Assembly: GCA_036346375.1 (NCBI GenBank)
Contig: CM070520.1
Location: 20,994,852 to 21,058,851, forward strand
Origin: Guadua angustifolia
Lineage: Eukaryota > Streptophyta > Magnoliopsida > Poales > Poaceae
Direction of reading: 5' to 3'
Length of the DNA stretch: 64,000 nucleotides
In this document: positions 1-13,379 of the stretch, piece by piece
Position numbering within the stretch: position 1 is the stretch's first letter
Layout of the letters: each line of letters opens with the position of its first letter
The notes under the pieces: model-generated
What the model saw: only the letters and a program-made list of their open reading frames with translations
Told to the model about the DNA's origin: nothing
Database searches by the model: none
Position numbers and translations under genes: made by a program

Positions 1-2025
1 TAATGATTTATGACGCAATTATGTTAAATTGAGTTCAACATTAGACGATTCTACATAGTTGAGCTTATTCTGAGTCCAGAGGCAAACAAGAATTTATTTT
101 GTAGTTTTAAAAGTTATATGTTTCATAATGCGCTATAATGTTCATAATAGTGTGCTTATCCCATTCTTGATTTTAACAATTGTTCTCTCGATTCAAGAAT
201 TGAATATTTTCAGATATTTGAATTCATCTTGGTCTTAGCATCATATTAATATTCATTTCACCATTTCAGTTCTTATTATTCACAAGTTTCCATTATAACC
301 ATATTAGCATCATAATCAAGGTTTAATTTGAACAATAATCCTGTAATTCAAAAATTAAATCTTTTTACTTATTTAGATTATTTCTGATTTTAGATGAATA
401 TACAAATTTGATTCACTGAAATTAGATTAAAATTTCAAAAGCTATTTAAGATTGAATTTACTTCGGTTTGTAATTGACTGGGAAATGGGAAATACGTTTT
501 CTAAAGGGGTAGGCGCCTTTTGGCTCACTCATATTCTTCCCCAGGCGCCTGACATCCCGACCCCATGGCGCAGAGACAGGAGAACAGAGGATCTCCTAGG
601 GCTGGCCGGCGAAGGTCTTCCGGCGATCTTCCGGTGAGGGCGACGGCTTGGGGAGCATCATCTCGGCAAGGGGAACTCGGGGGAGGTGTCGATTCAGCTG
701 GAGAGGATACAAGGCGGTGCGCAGTCGAGGAGGTGCGGCGGCGAAAATGGCGCTCGGTGGAGAAGACAAGCAAACGCATTAGGGATTGAACCGGTGGCCT
801 GGTGAGCATCAGCGAGGCTAGGGCATACCATTTTGGCGGTTGATTCATTTGGAGAAGCGCCGGGTTGGGCCGCCACCATTGGCCGGACTGGGAAGAAGGG
901 CGACGGAGCAAATTGATTTCGCATGGAGGGACCGAATATTCTTGAGGGTTTTGATCAGCAGTGCTCGGTGATGCTCTGTGCTTGAGGAATTGGAAGGAGG
1001 ATCACTAATTCGCCAAGATTTTGCCTCAAGGCCCCGCACTGAGCTTCACGGCCATGGCGGATTTGGGAGGAGCTTCAGGCGCCTGGCTTGAGGAGAAGGA
1101 AGGAGAACTGAGGGGGAGTGAGGAGGGCCTCATTGCGGTCAGGGAGGAGCAGCTTATAGCCAGGGAGTGGAGGCGAGTCAGTGGGATTCGTGGCGGCAAT
1201 CGCTGGAAGTGCGGCACTCAGAGCGTCGGGAGTCTTCTTCAGTGGAGAGAACGGGGTTGGGGGAGAAGGGCCTGGCACGTGGGGCCTGGGTCCATTGTCA
1301 GCAGCTGTGAGCTTCACTATTGCGCCAACGGAACGGAACGGCAACAGATGGCCCACATGGCAGTGAGTGATCAAAGAGAACAGGGTGATTGGGGTCAATT
1401 TTTTTCCTTTTTCTCTGATTTTGTCGGTGGTCAACTAGAGGTAGAACATTGTGAAACTTTTTGATCAAGATCTTTGGATATATTTTGATGTCTGGTAAAA
1501 TCTTCAGATTGAAATGAGTTACCGAAGAATTATTAATATTCTGACAACAGTGACTGCTCTAATTTCTTGTTTCGGATTTTGATTCTTGATTGAGATCAAT
1601 TGAAGTCTATTATTTTTAAAATTTTGTTTTTCAAAAGGATTTGACTTCAGAATGCTTCTATAAATTTTTCAAGTCAAAATGTGGTCCCAATATTTTATGT
1701 AAATTCTGACAATACATTATTTTGATTTAACTGTTGTCTTTCCATTTTATCTCTTCATTATTCTACGCATAAAATTTCAATTGCTGGCTAAAATGATTTC
1801 ATTGAATGATCAGAGTTGTCATGGCAATTTTTCTAAATTTTTACTTTTTTACATTTTTGCCTTTTTCTCTTTTTCATTCTTTAATTCTCTTTATTTGATT
1901 TTTCATGCAATGCAAAACTCCAAGGGAAATTCAAATAAATCCAATAATGTCAAGAAAACTCAGAAATAATAATATTCAAATTTAAATTATTCATTTTCAC
2001 TTTATTAAATTTTTGGGATGCTACA
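1..2025 (-). repeat. 3' LTR of the Tekay-like element (partial)
   Basis: Position 1 aligns with 10959 of the other LTR, and the copies stay collinear to the shared end GGGATGCTACA (2015-2025 and 12979-12989). On the minus strand the LTR begins TGTAGCATCCC, a standard TG start. By eye the copies differ at only a few per cent of sites, with several small indels in the GC-rich block (about 530-1330). That block generates many open frames on both strands that are not genes. The rest of this LTR lies left of the window. Confidence 0.9.
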
Positions 2026-2040
2026 GATCTACCCCCCTTA
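2026..2040 (-). other. Polypurine tract next to the 3' LTR
   Basis: On the minus strand the bases just before the 3' LTR read TAAGGGGGGTAGATC. This purine run is in the place where plus-strand DNA synthesis of an LTR retrotransposon is primed. It fixes the element's orientation and the inner LTR edge at 2025. Confidence 0.8.
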
Positions 2041-5000
2041 CAGAAATCTCGACCCCGAGATTTGGTGGGTCTAAGGAAAAGTATTTCCAAAAGAATTAGG
2101 AAACTTCTTCTTGAGTCGGTCTTCTCGTTTCCAAGTTGCTTCTTCTTCAAAATGATTGCTTCGTTGAACCTTGATCGCCTTGTGGAGTTTATTACGAGTG
2201 TGGCGTTTATCTTCTTTTAAGATTCTAATCGGATACTCTCAATAAGTTAAATCAGGTTATAGATCAATTTTATTTAGCTGGATGAGCTCAGAAGGAAGAT
2301 GAAGATATTTCCTTAACTGCGATATACCTCAGACATTATGAACACTGGATAGGCAAGATGGCAACTCTGTTTTATATATTTTCTTTTTCTTTCATCTTCA
2401 ACGATACAATGTGGCCTAATATATCGCAGCGCCAAGTTACTTCGGATTTGGAAATAGTGAATACTACGAACTTTGCAGATCTTGAGGATGAGATAGATTT
2501 GGGAATTCTTTATCGGAAGTGACTTTGTCGTTTGGTTGACACTTCGTCTTGCAATTCCAAGCTGACGTGCAAAGAAATAGGGAAGAATTCTATTTGAGTT
2601 TTAGGTAAGTAGATAAGAGATATTACCATATATATCTTTTTTTTGATTGAAAACCCAGGATTGTTAATATGGATAATCAAATTTAGAGAATAGCATTTAG
2701 TATGTTTAGAATGCTGGAGGTGAAAGAAAAGATGTATTCTTATTAGATTCATTTAGGAAGAACTGAATGTTTAATATCAAGAAAGGTATTTGAATACAAT
2801 GGTTAATCTGTATAGTTCAACAATAGTTGGCGAGATTAGCCGAAATTAATTGCTACTCAAAGTTGTCTATAGATTAACAACAGAATAGAGATGATTCAAG
2901 GATTGGATTGAGGTAGGAGAATTATAAAGTGATTCTCATGCTTTGATTTATTTTAGTAGCTAGAGGGTTTTTGATTTTCTTTGGACTTGACAACTACGAA
3001 GGAATGAAATGTACAGGGCCAAAAGACTGATTGCAGGAATTGAATACACAAAGGATGTGCTCAATATCACATTAAGAGTCAGATACAATCACATCAGAAG
3101 ATGTCTTACGTTCAAAGCCTGATGCCGAAGCAGGGTTCCTTTAGGCACTTGATGTTTTCTAAGTCTTTGCGATGGCTTGGAAATTACTAACGTCTTCCTT
3201 GATGAGGTGAAGTAGAACTATTTTTGGGCAGATGTTGGCGGAGTGTCCGAGTTCTTTTCGTTTGTTGCAGGTGATGTTGTTCGTTTTATTCGAAACAATG
3301 GAAAGATTGTTTGCTAATGTTACAAAATAGATGATCAGGGAGTGATTAGGATCAAAGAGTTGACCATGGAGTTAAACTTGAATTACGGTAGGGTTCAATT
3401 ACATAAGTATCGTACCTAGTATTATGTCGGGTAGGTCATAAACTTCTTTCGCAGGTAAATGCCATGAATAATTGGGATAGATATTTTGGGTTGGATTGGA
3501 TGTATGACTTAGGAATCGTTGGTTTTCAGATTCTTGAAGCCAGTTTTAGGGTTGTTACAAAGCGTCCTAGGGTTGCGAAGGAAATAGTGTCTATTTCTGA
3601 TTTAAGTAATTGTTGGCATAATGCCCCACATTTACCACAACAAAAGCAAATAATATTGACTTTCTGGTTTTGAGTAACGGACAGACGTTCATTGTGTTGA
3701 GATAATCTTGTTTTAGATTACTTCCTGTTCCTCAGTTGTGCGCCAAAGTTGTTGGGCTCTGGAAGTTTGATTCAGAGTTTGTGTCGGTTAGCAAATAGTA
3801 ATAGCGGTAGAGTTATTGCCGTATGAGCACAGGTCTGCTGGAAATCAGAGTCCGAGTAGATTTCTGGCAACCGAGTCTTATTGTATACAGTCTAGTTTTG
3901 TTTCCTTTATAAGCATGACAAGAATACAGAAAAGATGCAGCAAGTTGATGCATCACAAAGATAGCGCGTTGTCTTCAGATACTTCCTGCCCAGCGCAATT
4001 TTGCCTGTTGTCGGTTTGTGGTGGTTGTTAGAGAAGAAGCGGGGTAAACTGAGAAAACTCTGAATAGGTATTTAAAAGGAGAAATGAGGATGTTCCCACA
4101 AAATATGAACTGGTGTGAGTAAAGGCGACCAAGTTGCAGCAGGTCTGTGCAACAAGTAGCGGTTTCACTGTTTGATTTGTTCAGTAAATAGACTTATCTA
4201 CTGTACCTTTTTTGACAAAGTGTTGAACCTCTTCAGCACCTTCCAACAAGTTCTTGGCAACAGAAATGGGGAACCTTAATGAGCACGCACACACACGCAT
4301 TGATTGGGAACACTAGAACACACAATTTTGGTGTGGAACAATCCACTTTTTCAGACTCTATTGATTTGCTTAAATAGACAAAACGAATACAAGGAAAGAC
4401 TTGGCCTTCTGACTTGGAGTACCAGACAATTATGCATTGGCGTTGTTGGAGGGAGGAATAGATGTTAATTGTGATTGAGAACGAAGTTGAGCAGAATTCT
4501 TCTCGGGACAAGTGTTCTTGCTCGACTGTCACTTCTTCAATTGATTCTTTGAGTAAACCACTTCAGATTTTATTTCCCTCTACTCTTGAGAGTTATAAAC
4601 TTGAATGATGTAACTTTTGGTATAGTTATGGTTGTAGAATGTATTTATTCAACTTGCGGACATTGTTTAGGAATATGGTTCTTTTGGTGACAGTTGAAGC
4701 ATTTATGCTTTTCCCGTGGTGTCAAGTTCAGTTAATGGCATGCTTAATATTATTCTCCTTATGAATCTTAGCCTGTTGTTCATTAGGACATTCTTTAGCT
4801 TAATGATTTTCTTTATCAAACAGGAAACCTGCCATTAGAGATTACCATTTACTACTTTCTTAGTGAAGGTAGTTAGGATCAAGTGTTATTTCTTTAATTC
4901 TTTAAGCAACATTTCCTATACAACCGATTTTTTTTCTTTCTTTTCTTTCTAATAACCAAATCCTAAGCAACCAAGGATTGGAATTTCATCCGTTGAGGCT

Positions 5001-7669
5001 GAAGTGCAGTGGTGATTAATGAATCAAGGGGGTATTGTACTGGACAAAAATCTTGACCTCCACGAAAGTAACAAGTGGTATTACTTGTAGGACGTTTGTC
5101 AGGGAAATAATTTCCTTCACAACCAAGGCAATTGATTGCACTCTCATCATCAGCATGTCTTATTTCTTCCTAGCAAGTGCAAGCATAATCTTCGGATCAA
5201 CTGGGTTAACAACATTTCAAAGAACAAGGTGTAGGTACCAAATAAGGTATAGAAGTAGGTTTTTAATCTAAACCCTTTTCTTTCCTAACAAAAGCCACAC
5301 CAAGGTTGGAAATATTTTGTGCTAGTTGTTAGAACAGAAGGGTGTGCATTTGGTGATTGGTTCGATTATGGAGCATTTACACCATGGTTACAGATTCTGG
5401 TTAATCATTTTTCTTGGTTTGGGGTTTTTGCGAACCTTGAGAAAGTGGAGAGTTACGATGTTTGCTAGATCGACAAGGAAGTGCTTTAGCTAAATACAGA
5501 AGATTCGGTTGGACTTGGATAGGATTATTATTTCCTGACGATTGAGTGTCTTGCGGTTTTACAAGGTGGATGAGAAGTGTTAGCAGTTCAAACCGAGAAT
5601 CATTAGCAAGAATAAGTTAATTTAAGGAGAAGTACAGAGTATGTTAAAATACTTGAGATGATCGAAAGGATGCATTTTAACCAGATTTATTTGGGAAAAG
5701 CTGAAGGTCAGTTATACAGGCTAAAGATTTTATTACTCATTACTTTTAGTAGATGTATTAATGAATTGTGTCACAGGCATCCTGCAACCATATTTATTAG
5801 AGTACAGCTATTTAGATAGAATTCTGTAGGGTTTTACAGCAACATTTCATTTTTTTTAAATTGTATTTCAGGAAAGGTTTCCATGCGGACTGAGTGGTTT
5901 TTAATTCGGTTTATAAGGCAACGTTTCGTTCTTTAAAACATTTTTAATTAAATTTTCTTATTAAGTAGGGTTAACACATCGCAAATTTCAACCTAGTGGT
6001 TTACCATTCACGAGAGTAACCCAGAAGCAATAGAAAAGATCTGCAACAAAACTTCAACAACACAGAAATACTATATATATATTTAATTTAAAACACAGGG
6101 GGGTATCTATGGTTCTTCTTTCTACTGGCCATACATGTTTATGTATAAAGGTTTTACTACATAGCTAGGATAATGTGTGGCTCGTATACTGCTATGTTCC
6201 CAAGTAGACTATTCAGTGACGAGTTTCTTTTAATCTTTGCACCACTTGTTGTAGTTGGTATTCCCAGGTTTCGACGAAGTTGGAGAGGTTGTGCTGCTTT
6301 GCCGCTTCTATGGAGTCGGAGAAGTTGAGATGCTTATCATTTCTATCTTCTCGAAGTTGCTGATGCAATTATCACGACGATGCTGATTTGTTACCAAAAT
6401 TATTTCCAAAAGGATTTGTTGGTATGTTTTCATTTCGCAAAAAGACAAGGAAAGAAATATTCCTAGAAAGAATAATTTAGGAATGGAGAAAGAATATTCT
6501 ACAGAGAAATGAATACACAGATGAGGAGATTAAATTCTGTAGATGGGAAGAACGTATGTGGGTAACCAATACTATCCTTTTTATAATTCTTTTTAGAAAA
6601 ATAGGATTTCTGATTTTCTTTCCAGTTTTCATTTTTAACAACCATTCTAAAGTTTCCACTCAACAGCATATAACCCCTTTTTTTTGTTCTAGCTAATTTT
6701 TATGGTACATAATTTAGGCAAAGCAATGGGGTAAGTTGTGAGGCATGGTTGGAAATTGTTAGTGGAACACTAAGTTTTAACTAGCCTAAAGCAGCATAAG
6801 CTAGTTTGGTGTTACTAGTGTGGTAAGATCTTAACTCGGTTTATAAACGCATGGTGTGATCTCAAGCAAAGCTAAGAGTAGTAATAGAGACTGTATTACT
6901 AATCTTGATGAGATTTTATTTTCAAGAAAGGTTAATAACTATGATGGTTACACAAGTAAGAATTTCTATGAAGAAGAGATAAGCTCAAAAAAAGTTCTAT
7001 GGAGGGAAGATACAGACTATGTTATGATTTCTTATTCATCCTATGGTTTGAGATTTCTCCTATTCATACATAAGGACAATTTAGTATGAAACTTTAACCT
7101 GGAGGTTAAGTTCACATATAAATCGGTCCTGGCATTCAAAATAAAAACCAACCTCAAGTAGCGAGACATAACGACAACGTAAATTGCTCTATGTGACTAG
7201 AGCAGAACAAAATGCTATGCGTAAGGGTCCCTGTCTTAAAGTAATCCTAATTTATTCTAATATTCGGCCTTTTTACTGTTGGGCATCATGTTCTCTTCAT
7301 GAAACAGAATCTTCGAGCTCTACTTCTGCTTTGTCAAGGTTAGCGAAGCGTTGTCCAACTTCCTTGAAATGGTTGTTGTAGACATTGTATTCTTCATCGA
7401 CCAGCATGAGGCATGGCAGCGACAAGTCCCGGTCGTCTTCAGAAGCAAATGGCGAAGTGGAACTACTGACAAGGATTTCTTTTTGAGATAAGGGGAATTT
7501 TTTTACAAATCAACTGAATGCAGGGTAAGAATAGAATCTTAGGAATAAGGAAAGGATAGCAACTCTACATTTTGCAAATATAGTATCTTTTGAAGATAAG
7601 ATTTTGAGTTTGCTTATTCTAATACTAACGACCATTCTATCTAAGGTTTATTATCCTAAGGTCAGTATA
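2041..7669 (-). pseudogene. Decayed gag-pol of the Tekay-like element
   Basis: This is the internal region of the chromovirus, normally a single gag-pol polyprotein. No frame is open for more than about 100 codons. Recognisable remnants on the minus strand lie in the expected order. A possible gag stretch near 7200-7480 contains EEYNVYNNHFKEVGQRF. A possible zinc knuckle (CLGCEGNYFPDKRP) lies at 5089-5136. The integrase tail at 2103-2365 reads SSVHNV then SQLRKYL, and later EYPIRILKEDKR and FEEEATWKREDRL, broken by stops. I could not place protease, reverse transcriptase or RNase H motifs with confidence. The coding part is far more damaged than the LTRs, so this copy was probably already non-coding when it inserted. 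Confidence 0.75.
2103..2365 (-). pseudogene. Chromovirus integrase C-terminus / chromodomain remnant
   Basis: Minus-strand translation gives the pattern of the last part of Tekay/Del pol. First come LSSVHNV and SQLRKYLHLP (the 'VHNVFHVSQLRKYL' region). Then come DLTY, EYPIRILKEDKRHTRNK, IKVQRSNH and EEEATWKREDRLKKKF (chromodomain end). At least three stop codons interrupt it: after HNV, before PDLTY and after LTY. The chromodomain in this family directs integration towards histone-marked heterochromatin. This is the strongest evidence for the element's clade. Confidence 0.8.
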
Positions 7670-7681
7670 GCTCTGATACCA
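7670..7681 (-). other. Primer-binding site (tRNA-Met type)
   Basis: The minus strand reads TGGTATCAGAGC, complementary to the 3' end of initiator tRNA-Met and the usual plant LTR-retrotransposon primer site. It lies two bases from the LTR end at 7684. It marks the 5' LTR boundary and shows that this LTR runs all the way from 7684 to 12989. Confidence 0.9.
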
Positions 7682-7683
7682 TC

Positions 7684-10600
7684 TGTGACGACACCCATTT
7701 TTACACCGAATGCAAAAATAGAAATCTAATGTGCTTGCAGTACTAGTCCCTGGATTAGTAGCTAGCACGCACATTTCAACATTTGGAATCACAACCATAC
7801 AACATATTAATCAAGCGGAAACGAATAATTACATAAATCTTACAACTCAGAGAATGCGGCAGCAAAAGAAACAAAGCCTTGTAGTGTACCCATCCAAACC
7901 CGCAGGCAACTGACCAGGCATAAACTCCAGATAGAATACGACAAAAACATCCCGCAACCTGCGATGAACAACTTCGAAGCCTCGCTTTCTAAACCACCTA
8001 CAATAATAATTAAGCAAGGGTGAATACTTTCGTACTCCGCAAGACTTGAGCAAAACCTATGATACATGCAGGCCATTTCAAAGGAAAGGCTACTACAGTT
8101 AATTTGCATGAAGCGAATTTGAATTTATAAACCAAGTTATTTGCAAATGGAATTTGTAAGAGCATTTGATTGATAACAAATAAATAAAGCATAAGTAACA
8201 CTCACCGTCCTCCATGACGCGAGTTCGAATCGATCATTGCCATCGCATGGCATATATCCAGTTCTTTGCCAACACAAGGCACAACAACTGATACCAATAC
8301 TTGCCAACACATGGTATAGTATTGGGTCATCTGTGGGGGTAAGCTAACTTATAAAATAAACCCTTTTTTGAAAATACCAAAGCTAACATTGGAATGACTT
8401 CACCGAGTGCTCATGACCGCGAGTGCGGCTAATCGATTAGTTTTAAACTCTGCAGAGGTGTACAACTTTACCCACAAGGAATGATCCACCTTCTTGCTAG
8501 ACGTCAGTTCGGCACACTTCCTTAGGTGTGCCGGCAAGGCGATCATACAGAGCTGTTACATTATCTGGACATGACTTTGATCCAGCCCGGGACGTTAACC
8601 CCCGCCGTAGAACTAGAAACACACACCCAAGCCGTGGATCCACTTTCACACACCCAACACAACGTTTCTAAACACGGCAGTATGCATACCGCTGCATTAG
8701 CAAGTAGACCTGACCGGAATACCCCATCAGGTAGACCTGTCCGGAATACCTGTGCATAGCTCCCGCCTACCAATGAGCAAAGCCAAGTCCAAACAACTTA
8801 ATAGGCTAAGGCTACCCCATAAATAGCCCTCGTGGTTGCACGGAAATCTCATATCAATAGCGTCCCATTGCTCGGTCCTTAATGTGACACGGGCGATACT
8901 CCACCCTACACTACGTGCAATTCCATTCGCACATCCGGCTATTGCCAATAATCACCCGCATCAAATTCATAGTTTTATTTTGGATTTTTAATCAAAGTAC
9001 CAGCAACCGTTTTCCCAAAAAGGATCATTCAGGTTTCATGTAAAACATTTCGGAAACAACTTTAATCATTATCATCTGTTCCTTAAATACTAAAGCATGG
9101 CTAAGCAGGTTAATATGATCGTATATACCCAAGATGACATTAAGAGATGTCTAGCCCTATTCTCGTGGTTATCAAGGTTCACATTGTCATAATCATCAAA
9201 GAGTTTCATGTGACAACAGTATATCTACCAAGTCCACAAGATAGCGATTTATATAAAATAAACGCATGCATGAAACCATTTGATGCACAAAAGGAATATA
9301 AAATACCGATCAATATGGTCAAAGGATGCTTGCCTTGCTTAATTACTGATTACGACGAAGACGAGGATTGCGGTTAACGATGGCGATGACGGAGTTAGAG
9401 ACGTCGGGTTCTACACGTCGATCAACGGAAAATAAAGCAAACAACTAACTTCAATAAGGGCAAAAGATAATAGATAGCAAGAACAAATAAATCTCTTTAC
9501 AAGAAACAGGGATTGCTCTTTATGAATTTATTAATCTTATTTTACGAATTCAAGATGCTAAAAGTGGTTAAGATTAAATAGAATTAATCATTAGTTGCAA
9601 GGTGTATTGATTTCCTATTCATAATATGAGTTTTTGGCAAACTTATAACTTATGAGTTTTGCTCTATTAGGATTCAGAGTCAAAGCAAGATGAAGTGAGA
9701 ATATTTCTTTAGATTACTGCAGATTACATCTTGAAGATCATTTCTAAGCTATTCTTTACTAAATTCGGATTTAGATGAGTTGCTTTGCGAGTTAATGAAA
9801 AAGGCTTAAATGATCATATTATGTTATGAATGAATACTTCTTTATCTTTGATTGACTTCGAATAGAATTAGCTTTGCGCAAGTTAGATCAGTTGATTTAG
9901 GCTACTGGACTAATTTACACGATATTTGAGAAGATTCTGGTGATACAAATAACTTAACTACAGGTGTCCTCATTGCAACTACAATTTGTTTATTCATATT
10001 ACGGTCTAAAGTAGTGTGATTATTTAGGGTCATTAAGCTATTAAGATTAATATGTAAACCTTAGCAAAATGAGATTATCTTTTTATAATGGGATATTCTA
10101 CACCTTGAAGAACACTACTAAACTAGTTCCATAAGTTTTAGGATTTTGGGCGAGACTATATTCTATTCGCTAAAATGGTTCATGCTACACTTAAAGACCA
10201 CTTCAATATCGGCAAGAAAGGGAAAATGACATATTAACGATTAAGGGTTTTAAGCTATTTGGATTTGTATGTAAAACATGATGAAATATGATCATTTCTT
10301 TGTGATACGATGATTTATAGTTCTTATAACAATTCTAAGCTAATTCCGCAAATTTTAGGCTTTGGCTGATACATTATACTCATTGCTGAAAAGGCTTAAG
10401 TGGCATTGTAAAGTTGACGCTACTCAGAATCGGCAAGAATATGGAGTACGAGGTTAACACTTAAGGGTTTTGAGCTATTAAGCATAATATGCAAACTTTG
10501 ATGGAATGAGATTCTTTTTATAGAATATGGTAGTATAAACTTTGTACAATGTTTCTAAACTGATTTTACTGATTTTGGTATTTGGATGAGTTATTTTATC

Positions 10601-12989
10601 TACTGCTGAAATAACCTAAATGATCATATTTGAAATCTTAAATCGGCCAACTTTCAATCTTAATTTCCAACTAACCTATACATGATTCTTGATTCATTTC
10701 TCAGGCATCAACAGAATACCATCCTAGAAATGTTATAAAGTTGGTTTGGCATTATTTTAGCTTTAATTACAATATATAATTTATTTACTTATTGTTATAA
10801 GTAACATTTCCTTTCATTAAAAGAATGCAACTTAAATCTTATCTTAAATATTTTCACATACACAGATCCTTACTGTTTTTAAGAACTCATTGCAAATTAC
10901 ATTATCATTTTGTGAGCCATTATGCTAATATTTAGATAATGGCCATAATAAGGTTAATTAATGATTTATGACGCAATTATGTTAAATTGAGTTCAACATT
11001 AGACGATTCTACATAGTTGAGCTTATTCTGAGTCCAGAGGCAAACAAGAATTTATTTTGTAGTTTTAAAAGTTATATGTTTCATACGTGCCATAATGTTC
11101 ATAATAGTGTGCTTATCCCATTCTTGATTTTAACAATTGTTCTCTGATTCAAGAATTGAATATTTTCGTATATTTGAATTCATCTTGGTCTTAGCATCAT
11201 ATTAATATTCATTTCACCATTTCAGTTCTTATTATTCACAAGTTTCCGTTATAACCATATTAGCATCATAATCAAGGTTTCATTTGAACAATAATCCTGT
11301 AATTCAAAAATTAAATCTTTTTACATATTTAGAATATTTCTGATTTTAGATGAATATACAAATTTGATTCAATGAAATTAGATTAAAATTTCAAAAGCTA
11401 TTTAAGATTGAATTTACTTCGGTTTGTAATTGACTGGGAAATGGGAAATACGTTTTCTAAAGGGGTAGGCGCCTTTTGGCTCACTCATCTTCTTCCCCAG
11501 GCGCCTGACATCCCGACCCCACGGCGCAGAGACAGGAGAACAGAGGAGCTCCTAGGGCTGGCCGGCGAAGGTCTTCCGGCGATCTTCCGGCGAGGGCGAC
11601 GGCATGGGGAGCATCAGCTCGGCAAGGGGAACTCGGGGGAGGTGTCGATTCAGCCGAAGAGGATACAGGGTGGTGCGCAGCCGAGGAGGTGCGGCGGCGA
11701 AAATGGAGCTCGGTGGAGAAGACAAGCAAACACATTAGGGATTGAATCGGTGGCCTGGTGAGCATCAGTGAGGCAAGGGCATACCATTTTGGCGGTTGAT
11801 TCATTTGGAGAAGCGCCGGGTTGGGCCGCCACCGTTGGCTGGACCTGGGGAAGAAGGGGCGCACGGGAGCAGCCGAATTTCGCATGGAGGGGACCGAATA
11901 TTCTTGAGGGGTTTTGATCAGCAGTGCCTGGTGATGCTCCAGGCTTGAGGAATTGGAAGGAGGATCACTAATTCGCGCGCATTTTGCCTCGCGCTCCCGC
12001 ACCAGAGCTTCACGGCCATGGCGGATTTGGGAGGAGCTTCAGACGCCTAGCTTGAGGAGAAGGAAGGAGAACCGAGGGGGAGTGAGGAGGGCCTCATTGT
12101 GGTCAGGGAGGAGCAGCTTATAGCCAGGGAGTGGAGGCGAGTGAGTGGGATTCGTGGCGGCAATCGCTGGAAGTGCGGCACTCAGAGCTTCGGGAGTCTT
12201 CTTCAGTGGAGCGAACGGGGTTGGGGGAGAAGGGCCTGGCAGGTGGGGCCTGGGTCCAATGTCAGCGGCTGTGAGCTTCACCATTGCGCCAACGGAACGG
12301 AACGGCAACAGATGGCCCACATGGCAGTGAGTGATCAAAGAGAACAGGGTGATTGGGGTCAATTTTCTTCCTTTTTCTCTGATTTTGTCGGTGGTCAACT
12401 AGAGGTAGAAAATTGTGAAACTTTTCCATCAATATCTTTGGATATATTTTGATGTCTGGTAAAATCTTCAGATTGAAATGAGTTACCGAAGAATTATTAA
12501 TATTCTGACAACAGTGACTGCTCTAATTTCTTGTTTCGGATTTTGATTCTTGATTGAGATCAATTGAAGTCTATTATTTTTCAAATTTTGTTTTTCAAAA
12601 GGATTTAACTTCAGAATGCTTCTATAAATTTTTCAAGTCAAAATATGGTCCCAATATTTTATGTAAATTCTGACAATACATTATTTTGATTTAACTGTTG
12701 TCTTTCCATTTTATCTCTTCATTATTCTATGCATAAAATTTCAATTGCTGGCTAATATGATTTAATTGAATGATCAGAGTTGTCATGGCAATTTTTCTAA
12801 ATTTTTACTTTTTTACATTTTTGCCTTTTTCTCTTTTTCATTCTTTAATTCTCTTTATTTGATTTTTCATGCAATGCAAAACTCCAAGGGAAATTCAAAT
12901 AAATCCAATAATGTCAAGAAAACTCAGAAACAATAATATTCAAATTTAAATTATTCATTTTCACTCTATTAAATTTTTGGGATGCTACA
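7684..12989 (-). repeat. 5' LTR of the Tekay-like element, about 5.3 kb
   Basis: On the plus strand the LTR starts TGTGACGACACCC, directly beside the primer-binding site, and ends GATGCTACA. Its right 2.0 kb matches 1-2025; the rest of the sister copy lies outside the window. It includes an AT-rich part (about 9400-11400) with degenerate tandem repeats, and a GC-rich block (about 11470-12320) that is probably near the promoter because it lies 0.7-1.5 kb from the LTR start. Tekay-type LTRs are usually described as a few kilobases, so 5.3 kb is long. The open frames in 11408-12452 are LTR shadows. Confidence 0.8.
9730..10640 (-). repeat. Degenerate ~220-bp tandem repeats inside the LTR
   Basis: The phrase AAGCTATT with its surroundings recurs near 10036, 10256 and 10476, about 220 bases apart. 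Matching stretches such as 'aaggcttaa' near 9810 and 10392, and 'cggcaagaa' near 10212 and 10432, keep the same spacing. There are roughly three to four diverged copies. I see nothing coding here. Confidence 0.65.
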
Positions 12990-13379
12990 GAGCAGGAATC
13001 TGAATGAGTTTCATGAATATCTATTGGAAATAATGAATCTTTTCTAAGCTACTTTCAGCAAGGAACATAGTGTTATAATGAATAGCAGTGCCACTATCAC
13101 CTAAACAGATTGCTGCTCAATAAAATACGTTTAATTTTTGATCTACAAACTATTTGTTCTTTTGTTATTGCAAGCAACACAGTTTTTCATTGTCCCCATT
13201 CACTAGACTACTTTTGCTAACAATATGATCATATACATGTTTTCAGATCAGACATTTTAAATAAAATAAAACACAAGAGTGCATTCATATATTTTTCTCG
13301 TGACTTGTAACATCAGCATTATCAAGACAAGTTAAATGAGTTTCATGTAGGTTGCAAACTTACCCTTTCAGGTCAATTG

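Larger units (their letters stand above)
1..12989 (-). mobile_element. Tekay-like Ty3/Gypsy chromovirus, left end outside window
   Basis: This is an LTR retrotransposon read on the minus strand. Positions 1-2025 and 10959-12989 are near-identical direct copies and belong to its two LTRs. Between them lie, in element order, the 5' LTR (12989 down to 7684), a primer-binding site complementary to initiator tRNA-Met (7681-7670), a decayed gag-pol (7669-2041), a polypurine tract (2040-2026) and the 3' LTR (2025 to beyond the window). The decayed end of pol reads like the integrase C-terminus and chromodomain tail of Tekay/Del chromoviruses. The five bases after the outer LTR end (12990-12994, GAGCA) are the probable target duplication; the partner lies outside the window. 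The element sits in CACTA-A sequence. Superfamily is well supported; the Tekay clade rests on remembered family sequence. Confidence 0.85.

Noticed and set aside
525..1464. Open frames in 450-1470 and their twins in 11408-12452
   Set aside because: They lie in the two LTR copies, differ in length between copies through indels and show no domain. These are by-products of GC-rich LTR sequence.
3605..3665. A CxxC-rich minus-strand stretch (CFCCGKCGALCQ) as the gag zinc knuckle
   Set aside because: It lies far into the expected pol region of the element and lacks the His. The remnant at 5089-5136 fits position and spacing better.
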